Made by a program: the position numbers and the translations under genes. From Sinosporangium siamense (GTDB lineage Bacteria > Actinomycetota > Actinomycetes > Streptosporangiales > Streptosporangiaceae): a DNA stretch of 64,000 bases. The stretch lies in contig NZ_BOOW01000038.1 in the NCBI RefSeq assembly GCF_016863435.1, forward strand, positions 1 to 64,000, in the 5' to 3' direction. Of this stretch, positions 25,855 through 35,231 are shown one piece after another (positions within the stretch are counted from its first letter, which is position 1; every line of letters begins with the position of its first letter). Under the pieces are notes generated by a model, which saw only the letters and a program-made list of their open reading frames with translations, ran no database searches and was not told the origin of the DNA.

Positions 25855-27650
25855 GAGGCTCCCCTTCGGCTCAGCGCCACCCGTACGGCACGCACGAGCC
25901 AAGCCATGACGAACCGGAGGAGCACCGCGGCCGCTCCTGCTCCAAGCAGGACGACGGCGACCACGGCTGTCCTCGGGCTCACTTCGAGTTTGATGTCTTG
26001 GAACATCCGCAGCGGCAGCGTCACCGCCGTCGGACCCGACATGAAGGTGGCGACGACGACGTCGTCGAACGCGGCGAGGAAGGCGAACACGAACCCGCTG
26101 ATCAGTGCCGGGCGCAGCGCGGGCAGCAGCACGTGCCGGAGCACCGAGAGCGATCCCGCGCCGAGACTGCGCGCGGCGTTCTCCAGCCGCTGGTCGAGGT
26201 TGCGCAGTGCCGCCGCCGTGATGGAGACCGCGAAGGGCAGTCCCAGCACCACGTAAGGCATGATCAGCCCCAGGTTCGTGCCGACGACGTCGTGCGGCGC
26301 CACGAGGATGAAGAATCCGAGGCTGTAGATCATCGGAGGGACGATCAACGGCATCGCGACCAGGATCGCGATCGGCAACCGCGGGCGCTTCGGGCCGCGC
26401 ACAAGACCGAAGGCCCCGAATCCGCCGATGACGACACTGATCACAGCGGAGGCGGAGGCGATGCCCAGGCTGAGGAACGTCGAGCCGATCCACGCCTCAT
26501 CGGTGAAGTAGTCGGCGAACCACCGGGTCGAATACTCCTCCGGCGGGAACGTCAGATACGTCGCGTCGCTGAAAGACCAGATGGCCACCACGACAAGTGG
26601 CGTGGCGAGCAGCGCCGCGCCCACGATCCAGCCGCACACCAAGATGGGCAGGCGCAACCGCCCGACGGCGTCGAGACCGCTGTCGAGAATCCGGGCACGC
26701 AGGGCACGCAGATTCTCACGCCGTTCGGTGGTGTCCGCACGACGACCACGCCGTGGGGTAGCCGACCCGGTGCTTTCGACAGACAGCGAAGGCGCGAGAT
26801 AGCGGAAGAGAACGACGAACAACATCAGGACGATCAGCAGGAGCAGTACGGCTTGCGCCGCCGCCCCGGCGGGATCCACGAGGTTCGAGAACTGCACGAG
26901 GATGGACTGTGCGATGAGCGCGTCACCCGGGCCGCCGAGCAACGCGGGCGTCACGTAGAAGCCAAGACTGCTGATGAAGACCAGAGCAGCGGACGCCATG
27001 ACCGCCGACGACGTCGCGGGCCGGTATACGTGCCAGTGCGCCACAGCGGGCGAGGCCCCAAGGCTTTGCGCGGCGCGCACAGAAGCGCGGTCGATGCCGC
27101 TCATCACACTGTAAATCGGCAACAGCGCCAGCGGCAGCAGGATCTGCACGGTCCCGATCAGCACACCGGTCTGGTTGAACACCAGGTCGGGGGGAGAGTC
27201 GATACCCACCAGCGCGAGCGTGCGGGCGACGAGCCCGCCCGGCGCGAGGATCGCGATCCACGCGTAGGAGCGGATCAGGATGCTCGTGAAGTACGGCACG
27301 AGCACCACGACCATCAGCACGCCACGTAGCCGTTTGGGCATTCGGGTGAGTGCGTAGGCCATGAGATACCCGAGCACGACACAAATCCCGGTCGAGATCG
27401 CGGCGATGACCAGGGTGCGGCGGATCGCACGCCAGAAGACCGGTGAGGTCACCTGCTCGCGGTAGTTCTCCAGGGTGAATCCCTGCTCGCTGCGGAAGCT
27501 GTCGATCAGCAGCGAGAACAGCGGGACGACGAACAGCAGAATCAGGACTGCCAGGAGCGGCACGAGCGTGAGCCACCGGCGGTCTGGCCGGCGCCGCGGG
27601 CGGGCGGCCAGACCACCGGTAAACCGCTCCGTGGAGCTGTCGACCGACAT
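25851..27650 (-). CDS. fused ABC permease, polyamine/Fe3+-type (PotB-PotC-like)
   Basis: 599 residues containing two permease domains in one chain, each with about six membrane helices: residues about 25-290 and 335-590. Each has an EAA loop: RAAQSLGASPAVAHWHVYRP and NAARSLGAGSLSVLRHVLLP. Transporters of the spermidine/putrescine group normally use two proteins; a fused form resembles FbpB-type iron permeases. It lies between the binding-protein gene (45 bp) and the deacetylase-like gene (4-bp overlap) and forms the membrane channel of the importer. Confidence 0.9.
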   Translation of the reverse strand: MSVDSSTERFTGGLAARPRRRPDRRWLTLVPLLAVLILLFVVPLFSLLIDSFRSEQGFTLENYREQVTSPVFWRAIRRTLVIAAISTGICVVLGYLMAYALTRMPKRLRGVLMVVVLVPYFTSILIRSYAWIAILAPGGLVARTLALVGIDSPPDLVFNQTGVLIGTVQILLPLALLPIYSVMSGIDRASVRAAQSLGASPAVAHWHVYRPATSSAVMASAALVFISSLGFYVTPALLGGPGDALIAQSILVQFSNLVDPAGAAAQAVLLLLIVLMLFVVLFRYLAPSLSVESTGSATPRRGRRADTTERRENLRALRARILDSGLDAVGRLRLPILVCGWIVGAALLATPLVVVAIWSFSDATYLTFPPEEYSTRWFADYFTDEAWIGSTFLSLGIASASAVISVVIGGFGAFGLVRGPKRPRLPIAILVAMPLIVPPMIYSLGFFILVAPHDVVGTNLGLIMPYVVLGLPFAVSITAAALRNLDQRLENAARSLGAGSLSVLRHVLLPALRPALISGFVFAFLAAFDDVVVATFMSGPTAVTLPLRMFQDIKLEVSPRTAVVAVVLLGAGAAAVLLRFVMAWLVRAVRVALSRRGAS

Positions 27651-27695
27651 GGATCTCCTAGATCGAGGTCGTCTTGATCGCAGACACGTCGCGGC

Positions 27696-28811
27696 CTACT
27701 TCGAGGCCCACGCTTGCCAGCGCTCGATGGCGACTTCCTCATTGCTCTTGTCGGACCCCGGGGCTTTAGCCGTCCACCATTCGTAGTTCTGGGTCACGGC
27801 GGACGCGACGTTGTCCGGCGATGTCGGCAGCTTGGCCGCGCGGTCGGCGGAGAGCAGGTCGAATGCCGCGGAGTTAGCCGGCGAGTAGGTGATCGCGTTC
27901 GCGAAGTCCGCCTGAGGCTGGGCCTCCATCATGAAGGCCAGGAGCTTCTGCGCGTTCGCCGCGTTCTTGGCGCCCTTGAGGATCGTCCAGTTGTCGTACT
28001 GAAGGATCGACTGGTTCCACGTGCTGGCCACCGGCACGCCCTTGTCCTGGGCGCCGGCGACGCGGCCGTTCCACGCGCTGGTGCCCGTCACCTGGCCGCC
28101 GGTGAGCAGCTGAATGGGCTCGGCGCCGGTCTCCCAGAACTTCACCAGATTCGGCTTGAGCCGGTCCAGACTCGCGAACACCTTGTCGTAGTCGATCGGG
28201 TAGAGGTCTTTCGGCGCCACCCCGGCGGCCATGGCCGCGATTTCAAACGTCGCACCGCCCGCTCCCCATGAGCCGGGTGCGAGGGTCCGCTTCCCGGGGA
28301 ACTTGTCGACGTTCCAGAAGTCCGCCCACGAGGTCAGCCCTTTGTCGCCGAGTTTCGCGGTGCTCCAGGCCGGGACGATGGAGATGTAGTAAGCCGGTAC
28401 CGCGTCGTCGGCGGCCTTTACCGGGGCGATCTTGTCGCGGGCGCCGTTCTGCCACTGCGCGTAGTCGATCGGCTCGATCGCCGCACCGTCGCGGAACCGC
28501 TGAAGCACCGCGCCGTTGACGTTCAGCATGTCGTAGGCCGGGGCACCGGCCTTGACACCCGCGAGCACGACGGCGGCATCGAACTCACCGGAGCTGAGCA
28601 CGACGTCGATTCCGGTCTTCTTTTCGAACGGGTCGAAGAAGGCCTTCTTCATCGCCTTGCCCAGGTCACCGCCGGGATCGGGGACGATGACCTGACCGGC
28701 GGAAGTGGTCGCTCCCGAGGTGTCACTGTCGCCGCTCCCGCAGGCGGCGGTCGCGAGCAGCGTGCTGACCGCCGCCACCGCCCCCAACACGGTCTTCCGA
28801 GAAAACTTCAT
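27696..28811 (-). CDS. ABC substrate-binding lipoprotein (PotD/AfuA-like)
   Basis: 371 residues. An N-terminal lipoprotein signal with lipobox LATAAC puts the acylated Cys at residue 24, followed by GSGDSDTSG. The mature domain resembles group-1 extracellular solute-binding proteins of the polyamine family: GKAMKKAFFDPFEKKTGI, APAYDMLNVNGAVLQRF, FPGKRTLAPGSWG, MMEAQPQADFANAITYSPAN. It captures the substrate outside the membrane for the fused permease. The ligand is not deducible; polyamines, acylated amines or small organic anions are all possible. Confidence 0.9.
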   Translation of the reverse strand: MKFSRKTVLGAVAAVSTLLATAACGSGDSDTSGATTSAGQVIVPDPGGDLGKAMKKAFFDPFEKKTGIDVVLSSGEFDAAVVLAGVKAGAPAYDMLNVNGAVLQRFRDGAAIEPIDYAQWQNGARDKIAPVKAADDAVPAYYISIVPAWSTAKLGDKGLTSWADFWNVDKFPGKRTLAPGSWGAGGATFEIAAMAAGVAPKDLYPIDYDKVFASLDRLKPNLVKFWETGAEPIQLLTGGQVTGTSAWNGRVAGAQDKGVPVASTWNQSILQYDNWTILKGAKNAANAQKLLAFMMEAQPQADFANAITYSPANSAAFDLLSADRAAKLPTSPDNVASAVTQNYEWWTAKAPGSDKSNEEVAIERWQAWASK

Positions 28812-28900
28812 GAGCCGAACCTTTCTATCGTGCAGATCTCACACGGATTGGAGCCCTGGCCCGCGGCCGCGCTCGCCTAGGCTGAGGTATCGCCGCGATG

Positions 28901-30058
28901 TCACGACGAGGGGGATGAATTCCGATCCGCAACGTGGTAGCCCCGTGCCGCATGGGCATCCCAATGCACGGCGACCTGGTCACCGACAGCCCATCGGGTC
29001 TCTCGGAGGTTCTTGAGCGAGAGGCGCGCGTTCACGTTCCCGATTGCCGTCTCGACGACATGCAAAGCCGTCGCGCCCTCGTAAAGCACTTCACACACCT
29101 TGCCGACCACGTCAGGCCCGTCGGTGCCTTCCACAGGCAGCAGTGAAACCTGCTCTGGGCGCACCCCGACTTCGACACCGCAGTCGGCCTTGAGCGACTC
29201 CGCGTTGTCCACGTCCCGGCGGTGACCCGTCCGGTCACCGTCGAGAACAACGCGGACCCGGCCGTCCGCGTCGAGTACGGTGCGCCCCTGAAAGAAGTTG
29301 GTCTCCCCGACGAAGTCGGCCACGAAGGCACTCGCCGGCCTCTCGTACAAGTCGTCGGGCGTTCCGAGTTGCTCGACGGCGCCGTCGTTCATCACCGCGA
29401 CCCGGTCGGCCATCGTGAGCGCCTCGCCCTGGTCGTGGGTCACGTAGATGACGGTCGCGCCGAGATTCCGCTGAAGCCGTTTGATCTCGACTCGCATGTG
29501 CTCGCGCAGCCGCTTGTCGAGCGCGCCAAGCGGCTCGTCCATGAGAAGCAGCGGCGGCCGGAACACAATTGCGCGAGCGAGCGCGACCCGCTGCTGCTGG
29601 CCACCGGACAGCTGGTCGGGGAATCGGGTCGCGAAGTCCTCTAGCTTAACCAGCTCAAGGGCGTGCTGAATGTGGCTCCGCTGTTCCCGCGGCGACATCC
29701 GCCGCATACGCAGGGGGAACGCCACGTTCTGGGCGACGGTCATGTGCTTGAACAGCGCATAGTGCTGAAACACCACGCCGATCCCACGCTTGTGCGGCGC
29801 CAGCCGCGCGACGTCCCGGCCGTCGATCCGGATCGCACCACTCGTGGGCTTCTCAAAGCCGGTGAGCATGTTGAGCAGCGTTGTCTTTCCCGCGCCGGAG
29901 GGACCCAGGATCGCCAAGAACTCCCCGCGACGGATGCTCAGCGAGACTTCACGCACCGCCTGGACCGTTCCATACTTCTTCGACAGGCCGTCCAACTCAA
30001 CCTCACCGCCCGTCGCGACCTGGTCGACGACCTGGACGCCCTCCAACACCTCGGACAT
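28901..30058 (-). CDS. ABC importer ATPase (PotA-like)
   Basis: 385 residues from ATG at 30058 (SD-like GAGGA upstream). Walker [10 protein letters not shown], signature LSGGQQQR, Walker [13 protein letters not shown] loop VTHDQGEAL and a C-terminal TOBE domain ([15 protein letters not shown]) are all present. It is the first gene of the leftward catabolic operon and powers the fused permease. A GTTGC-N7-GCAAC palindrome 19 bp upstream of the start suggests direct control by the divergent IclR protein. Confidence 0.93.
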   Translation of the reverse strand: MSEVLEGVQVVDQVATGGEVELDGLSKKYGTVQAVREVSLSIRRGEFLAILGPSGAGKTTLLNMLTGFEKPTSGAIRIDGRDVARLAPHKRGIGVVFQHYALFKHMTVAQNVAFPLRMRRMSPREQRSHIQHALELVKLEDFATRFPDQLSGGQQQRVALARAIVFRPPLLLMDEPLGALDKRLREHMRVEIKRLQRNLGATVIYVTHDQGEALTMADRVAVMNDGAVEQLGTPDDLYERPASAFVADFVGETNFFQGRTVLDADGRVRVVLDGDRTGHRRDVDNAESLKADCGVEVGVRPEQVSLLPVEGTDGPDVVGKVCEVLYEGATALHVVETAIGNVNARLSLKNLRETRWAVGDQVAVHWDAHAARGYHVADRNSSPSS

Positions 30059-30076
30059 CCTCAACTCCTCGGTAGA

Positions 30077-30093
30077 GTTGCAATCAATGCAAC
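30077..30093. promoter_or_regulatory. operator candidate 1 (IclR site)
   Basis: GTTGC-N7-GCAAC, perfect inverted repeat with an AT-rich centre, 19 bp upstream of the ABC ATPase start. A second copy with identical arms and spacing lies 154 bp away, before the divergent IclR gene. Confidence 0.65.
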
Positions 30094-30230
30094 GCGTATG
30101 GCTGCTGAACATAGGCAGCCCCGGAAGGCGTGTCAAGGGGGTGACCAGCACTGAAGCACCTCATCCCTGGCCACAGCGGTCGCTCAGCGCCGGGATTCCA
30201 TGCTTCTCCACCTCAAGCAAGGCGTGCTAT

Positions 30231-30247
30231 GTTGCCAACAGCGCAAC
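30231..30247. promoter_or_regulatory. operator candidate 2 (IclR site)
   Basis: Second GTTGC-N7-GCAAC palindrome, 91 bp upstream of the IclR start. Having two equal sites in one divergent promoter region supports binding by the IclR dimer and autoregulation. Confidence 0.65.
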
Positions 30248-30337
30248 ACACCTCAGTGCGGGGCCACGCTCCACAGCACACTGAGAAATTCCGAGAACAG
30301 GTCAGTCCAGGATCTTGGTGAGGAGAGAATCATCTCT

Positions 30338-31102
30338 ATGCCAGACAAGCGATCACGGGACAACAGCGACCTCGGGAGCATGTCGCACATCAGGCGCGGC
30401 CTCATGGTTCTTGAACAACTGGCCACCAAGTCTGCGACGGCGGCCGAGGTGGGGCGGTTGGTCAACGTGAACCGCAGCAGCGCTTTGCGAATCCTCGGTG
30501 ACCTCGTGGACGCCGGCTACGTCGCCCGCGACGACGCCACCAAGGAGTTCACCATCCGCCCGGAGCGGTTTTACGGGCTGATCGTCAACCACCCCGCCCA
30601 CGAACAGCTGATGGAGAAGGTCGGTCCCCTCCTCAAGCTGCTCACCGGCCAAACCGGCGAAGCCTCCCTTTTCGCTGCCCCCGCCCAAGGCAACATGGTC
30701 TACGTCCAATACCAGCCCTCATCGGAGGTGCTCACCCTTCAAGAGCGAGTCGGCACGGTGCGCCCCATGCACTGCTCCGCAGTGGGCCGCGCCTACCTGT
30801 CGACCCTCGACGGCATCACCCTGGACGAGGTCCTCGGCACCCTGAACTACTCCGGCGGCACAGAACGCGCCGCCAAGGGCCCCCTGGACCTGCGTCAACG
30901 CGTCGACGAAGCCCGCAGCGCGGGATTCGCCCTCGACATCGACGAAACTCTTGTCGGGGCTTCGTGCGTGGCGGCTCCCTTGAACCACAACGGGAGGTGC
31001 ATCGGCTCGATCGCCTTGTCGGGACCGACCTCTCGCCTGCCCCAGAACCGCCTTGTGGAAGTCGGGACCATGCTGGTCCACGAACTCACGCACACGTTCT
31101 GA
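30338..31102 (+). CDS. IclR family transcriptional regulator
   Basis: 254 residues from ATG at 30338 with GAGGAGA upstream; an open extension to 30200 would run through the operator and is rejected. The N-terminal winged helix (about 15-75) has HIRRGLMVLEQLATKSATAAEVG and VNRSSALRILGDLVDAGYV. The C-terminal effector domain reads VQYQPSSEVLTLQERVG, MHCSAVGRAYLS and GFALDIDETLVGASCVAAPL. It is divergent from the catabolic operon and is the obvious regulator of it, probably responding to the substrate or an intermediate. Confidence 0.93.
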   Translation: MPDKRSRDNSDLGSMSHIRRGLMVLEQLATKSATAAEVGRLVNVNRSSALRILGDLVDAGYVARDDATKEFTIRPERFYGLIVNHPAHEQLMEKVGPLLKLLTGQTGEASLFAAPAQGNMVYVQYQPSSEVLTLQERVGTVRPMHCSAVGRAYLSTLDGITLDEVLGTLNYSGGTERAAKGPLDLRQRVDEARSAGFALDIDETLVGASCVAAPLNHNGRCIGSIALSGPTSRLPQNRLVEVGTMLVHELTHTF

Positions 31103-31182
31103 CCGTTTGCAGGTGCACCTTCAGCACCCGATGAGGAGTCGATCCCGAAAGGCTCGCCGCGGAAAGGCCGGCCTGGCAGCCG

Positions 31183-31869
31183 CTAGCCGATGTGAACTAC
31201 CCGTGCCCATTCGGGCGGTGTGTCCGGCACATAATCGGGATCGTCCTCGTCCCACCGCGTCCCCCGCGGGAACAGTCCCACCACTGTGCGGCATGGTGGT
31301 GGCGCATCCGGCCAGGGAGTCTGGCCGTCGGTCAGGATCACGATGACGTCTGGCCGAGGACTCGCTCGCAGTGCCTTGGCGAAGCCCGTACGCAGATCCG
31401 TCCCGCCACCGCCCACCAGCGGAATTCCCTCGGCACGGCACATGGAGTCCACGACCGTGGCCGCCGCGTCGCAGGACAACACGCTGACCAGGTCGCGCCG
31501 CCCGCCCAGAACGCGGACCATCGCGGCGACCTCAAGAAGCGCACTACCCAACTCGGTGTCGCTGACCGACCCGGATGTGTCGATGACCACGGAGACTCGC
31601 GGCGGCCTGCGCCGCAGGCTCGGCAGGATGACGCCGGGCAGGCCGGCGGACCGCCGCGACGGCCGACCATAGGTGTAGTCCTCCCCGGCCCCCGGACCTG
31701 AAGCCGCCGAGCGAACCGCCGCGCCGAGCAGCTCCCGCCACGGCTGTGGCGGGTGAAACGCCTCCTCCGCCCACCGCCGCCCCCCCTTCGGGGCGTTCCC
31801 AGGCCGGGTTGCACAGTGGCGGTTTACAGCCCCTCGCGGATTGCCCGCAACGCGGGTGGTGTGATGCAT
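31183..31869 (-). pseudogene. truncated VWA/DUF2201-type protein
   Basis: Residues from about 42 on match the C-terminal VWA-like domain of DUF2201 proteins: PWRELLGAAVRSA, YTYGRPSRRSAGLPGVILPS, SVVIDTSGSVSDTELG (MIDAS-like DxSGS), GGGGTDLRTGF, VIVILTDGQTPWP, PPEWARVVHIG. The N-terminal metallopeptidase-like domain (normally about 200 residues) is missing and the first 40 codons look non-coding. It may be a 5'-truncated gene or, less likely, a stand-alone VWA protein. No partner MoxR ATPase is present. Confidence 0.65.
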
Positions 31870-32188
31870 CTCCCGAAGAGGAGGCAGCGCTCATGCCGGA
31901 GATCCATCCACGTGATGAGTCCGACCGACCTCACCGCTCGGCTGGGAAAACCGCAGCCGAGCGTCTCGCGTGAACAGCCGTACAGCTCGGCAGCAACGGC
32001 GTCGAGGTCCTCTCAGGTGGGGACAGACAGATCGACGCCTTTGCCGAAGTACTGGCGCAGCAGTCCGTTGCTGCTTCTATGTCAAGACGATATTGCTGCA
32101 CGCCCTGCCGTACAGCACTCCTTCAATGCACCTCAGCGTTACTGTCCCAGCTCTCACCGGACAGAACTCGGACTGGCCCTCTCGCTTC
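31870..32188. other. gap with possible decayed HTH gene
   Basis: On the plus strand, DLTARLGKPQPSVSRE (around 31915-31965) resembles an XRE helix-turn-helix core, and a second frame downstream reads DRQIDAFAEVLAQQSVAA, as if one gene was broken by a frameshift. Nothing intact is visible. Confidence 0.25.
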
Positions 32189-32869
32189 TCAGCCGGCAAT
32201 CGACGGATACCGGGCCGCCGCAAGGTCGTCGGCGAGGTCCTCCACGGAAAGGTCGGCGTTCAGGGCAGTGACCACCGTCTGCGTCAGCGGACGGAGGGCG
32301 TAGATGTGCCGGGCCGCATTGAGGTCCACGGATACGTCGTAGTAGTCCTCCGCAAACCGCTGGAACGCCTCCGGAGTCGGGTCGACGAGCTGTGCGAACA
32401 AGTACACCGCCCCATCGGGATCGCTCACGCCGTCCGGGTAGTCAATCTCACAGTCAATCTCACCCGCCCGCCACCGCTGATCATCGGTCGCACGCCACAG
32501 GCAAGCGGTCACAACCGGCATACCGTCCTCGTCGCAGAACGCGGGCTCTCGCACACAGTGGCGGAAGGCTACTGGGATGGCGTCGAGCACTCCCGGCCAC
32601 GGCCCATCGTTGCCGTATGGGCTCATCACAGCCTCGTGAGCGAAGCCGCGAATGTAGGCCCCTGCCGCGGAAAAGACAATGGAGTATTCGTCTCCCGAGC
32701 CGTTGCGCATCGAGGCCAACTCTTCCCCAGGGCCCCAGCCCGCGTCGCAGGAGTGGTAGCGGCTGGACCACGCCGGGCTCAGGATGGCCTCCAGCATCGC
32801 CATGGACCGGCATAGATCACGGAGCGTCGGGACATCCGGAAGGAGACGAGCCACATCGTGAGCGGTCAT
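32189..32869 (-). CDS. conserved hypothetical protein
   Basis: 226 residues from the ATG at 32869; ten upstream codons are open but lack a start context. Soluble and acidic, with recognisable blocks TAHDVARLLPDVPTLRDLCRS, LEAILSPAWSSRYHSCDAGW, RNGSGDEYSIVFSAAGAYIRGFAHE and DPTPEAFQRFAEDYYDV. It resembles an actinobacterial hypothetical family without assigned function that I have seen near SUKH-type proteins, and a SUKH gene is 2.4 kb away. No signal peptide. Confidence 0.65.
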   Translation of the reverse strand: MTAHDVARLLPDVPTLRDLCRSMAMLEAILSPAWSSRYHSCDAGWGPGEELASMRNGSGDEYSIVFSAAGAYIRGFAHEAVMSPYGNDGPWPGVLDAIPVAFRHCVREPAFCDEDGMPVVTACLWRATDDQRWRAGEIDCEIDYPDGVSDPDGAVYLFAQLVDPTPEAFQRFAEDYYDVSVDLNAARHIYALRPLTQTVVTALNADLSVEDLADDLAAARYPSIAG

Positions 32870-33247
32870 GGGCCTCATCCAATCGGATGCCGGCGACATC
32901 TCACGGAAGGGCTCTCACCATCCGTCCGGTGACGGACAACCGATGACTCCCTGGAGGCAAGGTCGACAAGCTTTCCCTGTGCCATCGCTGTCGTAGTCCC
33001 GTTACTTGAGACACGAAAGGCGCTCGGCCGGCTCAACCGAGCTTGGACGGGGACAGCTGATCGTGTAGCTGCACTTTGTCGCCGTACAAGATCGAAAAAT
33101 GCCCTCTGGAATGATCCCAGAGCGCCTTTGACCTGTGGCACGGCCGAGCAGACTGATCCGCAGGAAGGGGCACAGTCCTTGTCGGCGGCTCCTGGGCCTG
33201 CTCAGGCAGTGGATGTCGGCCGATGGGATGCTGCTTGACGGTCGTGG

Positions 33248-34546
33248 TCAGGTGAGCAGTCGCACGGGGTTGACGAGGTCGGCGTACATCAACAGTCCGG
33301 CCATGATGATCATCAAGAAGGCCGCCACGTAGGTCAGGGGAAGCGCCTTGGCGATGTCCACGTGGCCGGGAGTGGGGCGGCGTGTGACGCGGGCGAAGCC
33401 GCGCTTGAGTCCCTCCCACAGGGCGCCCGCGACGTGGCCGCCGTCCAGGGGAAGCAGCGGGATCAGGTTGAACACGCCGACCGCCAGGTTGAACCCGGCG
33501 AGCAAAGTGATCAGATACACGATTCTGGCCTCGAGGGGCATAGGTGCGGAGGCGATCTCGCCGCCGATGCGGCCCGCGCCGATGATGCCGATGGGGCCGT
33601 TCTTGTCGCGCTCCTCACCGGAGAAGGCAGCCTCCCACACACCGACCATCTTCTCGGGCAGGCGCACGATCGACTGCGCGGTGCGGGCGGTGAGGTCCCA
33701 CATGTGGGTGGCGACGGCGCCGACGCTCTGCTGCTGGATTGACTTCACGGGGGTGAAGCCGAGGACACCGGCCACCTCAAACTTGTCGGACTCGTCCAAC
33801 GACCACACCACTTGGGCAATCACATTGACGTTGACGTCCATGGCGCGGCCGTCGCGCTGGATGCCGACCACGGCCGGGCCGGCTCCATGCGCGCGGATGG
33901 CACGTGTGGCGCCCTCCCCCGAGTCGATCTTCCGGCCGTCGAAGGTGACGATGCGGTCGCCGGGACGAAGACCCGCGGCGCCAGCAGGGGAGAGAGGATC
34001 GGCGGCGGTGCATTCGCGAGCTTGGACATTCGCGGGGATGACGCAGCGATTGACCTTGTCGATCACAGGCTGGCTCACCTGGACCCCGAAACCCATCAAC
34101 ACGATGGCGAAAAGCCCAAAAGCCAGCACAAAGTTCATCGCCGGTCCGCCGGACATGATGACGACTTTCTGCCACCAGGCTTTGCGGTAGAAGACCCGAT
34201 CCTCATCGCCCGGTCTGACATCTTCCAGGGAGACTTCCCGGGCCGTGTCGTTCAGGCTCTGCCATGGCCCCGTGGAGACCTTGCGCAGTTGGCCGGGATC
34301 GTCGTTTGACCTGGGCGGAAGCATGCCGATCATGCGGACGTAGCCCCCGAACGGGATCCACTTGATCCCGTATTCGGTCTCCCCTTTTCGGCATGACCAC
34401 ATGGTGGGGCCGAAGCCCACCATGAAATGCGGGACTTTGACGCCGAACAGCTTGGCGGGGACCAGGTGGCCCAACTCGTGTAGAGCGATGGAGAGCATCA
34501 ATCCGATGAGGAAGATGACTATCCCTGCCACAAAGAGCCAGCTCAT
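33248..34546 (-). CDS. site-2 intramembrane metalloprotease (RseP/Rip1-like, M50)
   Basis: 432 residues. A zinc-binding HELGH motif lies in the first membrane helix (residues about 23-27), followed by a membrane helix with GGPAMNFVLAFGLFAIV, a PDZ domain with SPAGAAGLRPGDRIVTFDG and a C-terminal FNLIPLLPLDGGHV that supplies the third zinc ligand. Such enzymes cleave membrane anti-sigma factors. The gene is not in the usual dxr-ispG context, so it may be a second paralogue. The anti-sigma-like protein at 2052-3176 is a conceivable but unproven substrate. Confidence 0.92.
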   Translation of the reverse strand: MSWLFVAGIVIFLIGLMLSIALHELGHLVPAKLFGVKVPHFMVGFGPTMWSCRKGETEYGIKWIPFGGYVRMIGMLPPRSNDDPGQLRKVSTGPWQSLNDTAREVSLEDVRPGDEDRVFYRKAWWQKVVIMSGGPAMNFVLAFGLFAIVLMGFGVQVSQPVIDKVNRCVIPANVQARECTAADPLSPAGAAGLRPGDRIVTFDGRKIDSGEGATRAIRAHGAGPAVVGIQRDGRAMDVNVNVIAQVVWSLDESDKFEVAGVLGFTPVKSIQQQSVGAVATHMWDLTARTAQSIVRLPEKMVGVWEAAFSGEERDKNGPIGIIGAGRIGGEIASAPMPLEARIVYLITLLAGFNLAVGVFNLIPLLPLDGGHVAGALWEGLKRGFARVTRRPTPGHVDIAKALPLTYVAAFLMIIMAGLLMYADLVNPVRLLT

Positions 34547-35231
34547 ATATGCATACCCCCGCCATAGCGAGACGTGTCCGGGACAGTTGAGTAGCCATCA
34601 ATCGCGGGAAACAGACGATTCCAACAGGAGGCGCAGAGCCTAGTGCCATTTTCCACGGGAGGAAAGTAGACATCCAGCTCTATCAACAGCACCCGCCTCC
34701 GTTCCCCTCTCTTAAGCATGGCGGCGATCAGTAAGGCTAGCCTGGACGCCACCGCTCGCCCCCGCAACCGGCTCCGCCGGCTCCACGCATGCCGACAGAC
34801 CTAACAGCATGGAGAGGTTCACGCTCAACCCAAAGGAGCCTTTGGGCCTATGGCATGTCCCCCGTCCACCCGGCTGAACGCCGGTCAGCTGCCCCCTCCT
34901 TCAGCCCAGGGATCCACGTGCAAGGCCGCGGCGGAGATGACTGCGGGACCTCAGTAGACGGGATCCCAGTAGAACGGCCGACATTCGGGCATGCGCCTGC
35001 TCCATACCCGAATCAATTGCATGAGCGAAATGTCCAGGCCGACCCTCATCACTCGGTAGGCCGGGGCTAAGGAACAGGGGTTCATCTCCAAAGATGAGAC
35101 GGGGCCGACGAGCTGTGCTTGCCTAAGCAGCATTCATGCAACCAGTCGCCAGCAACGCCGCCGATCGCACGGCCCTCCGGCGTGGTCTTGAACGCCACTG
35201 TCATTGGGCCTGCGCTGGCATTCTGTCGTAC
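34547..35231. other. 685-bp gap, no supported gene
   Basis: Open frames here are short and compositionally odd. A minus-strand frame ending ECRPFYWDPVY (34951-35133) is the only one that reads like protein, but it lacks a clear ribosome binding site. I see no hairpin terminator or tRNA. Confidence 0.35.

Noticed and set aside
25855-26493. N-terminal extension of the deacetylase-like frame
   Set aside because: It overlaps the well-supported permease gene in another frame and reads as Arg-rich shadow; the ATG overlapping the permease stop is a far better start.
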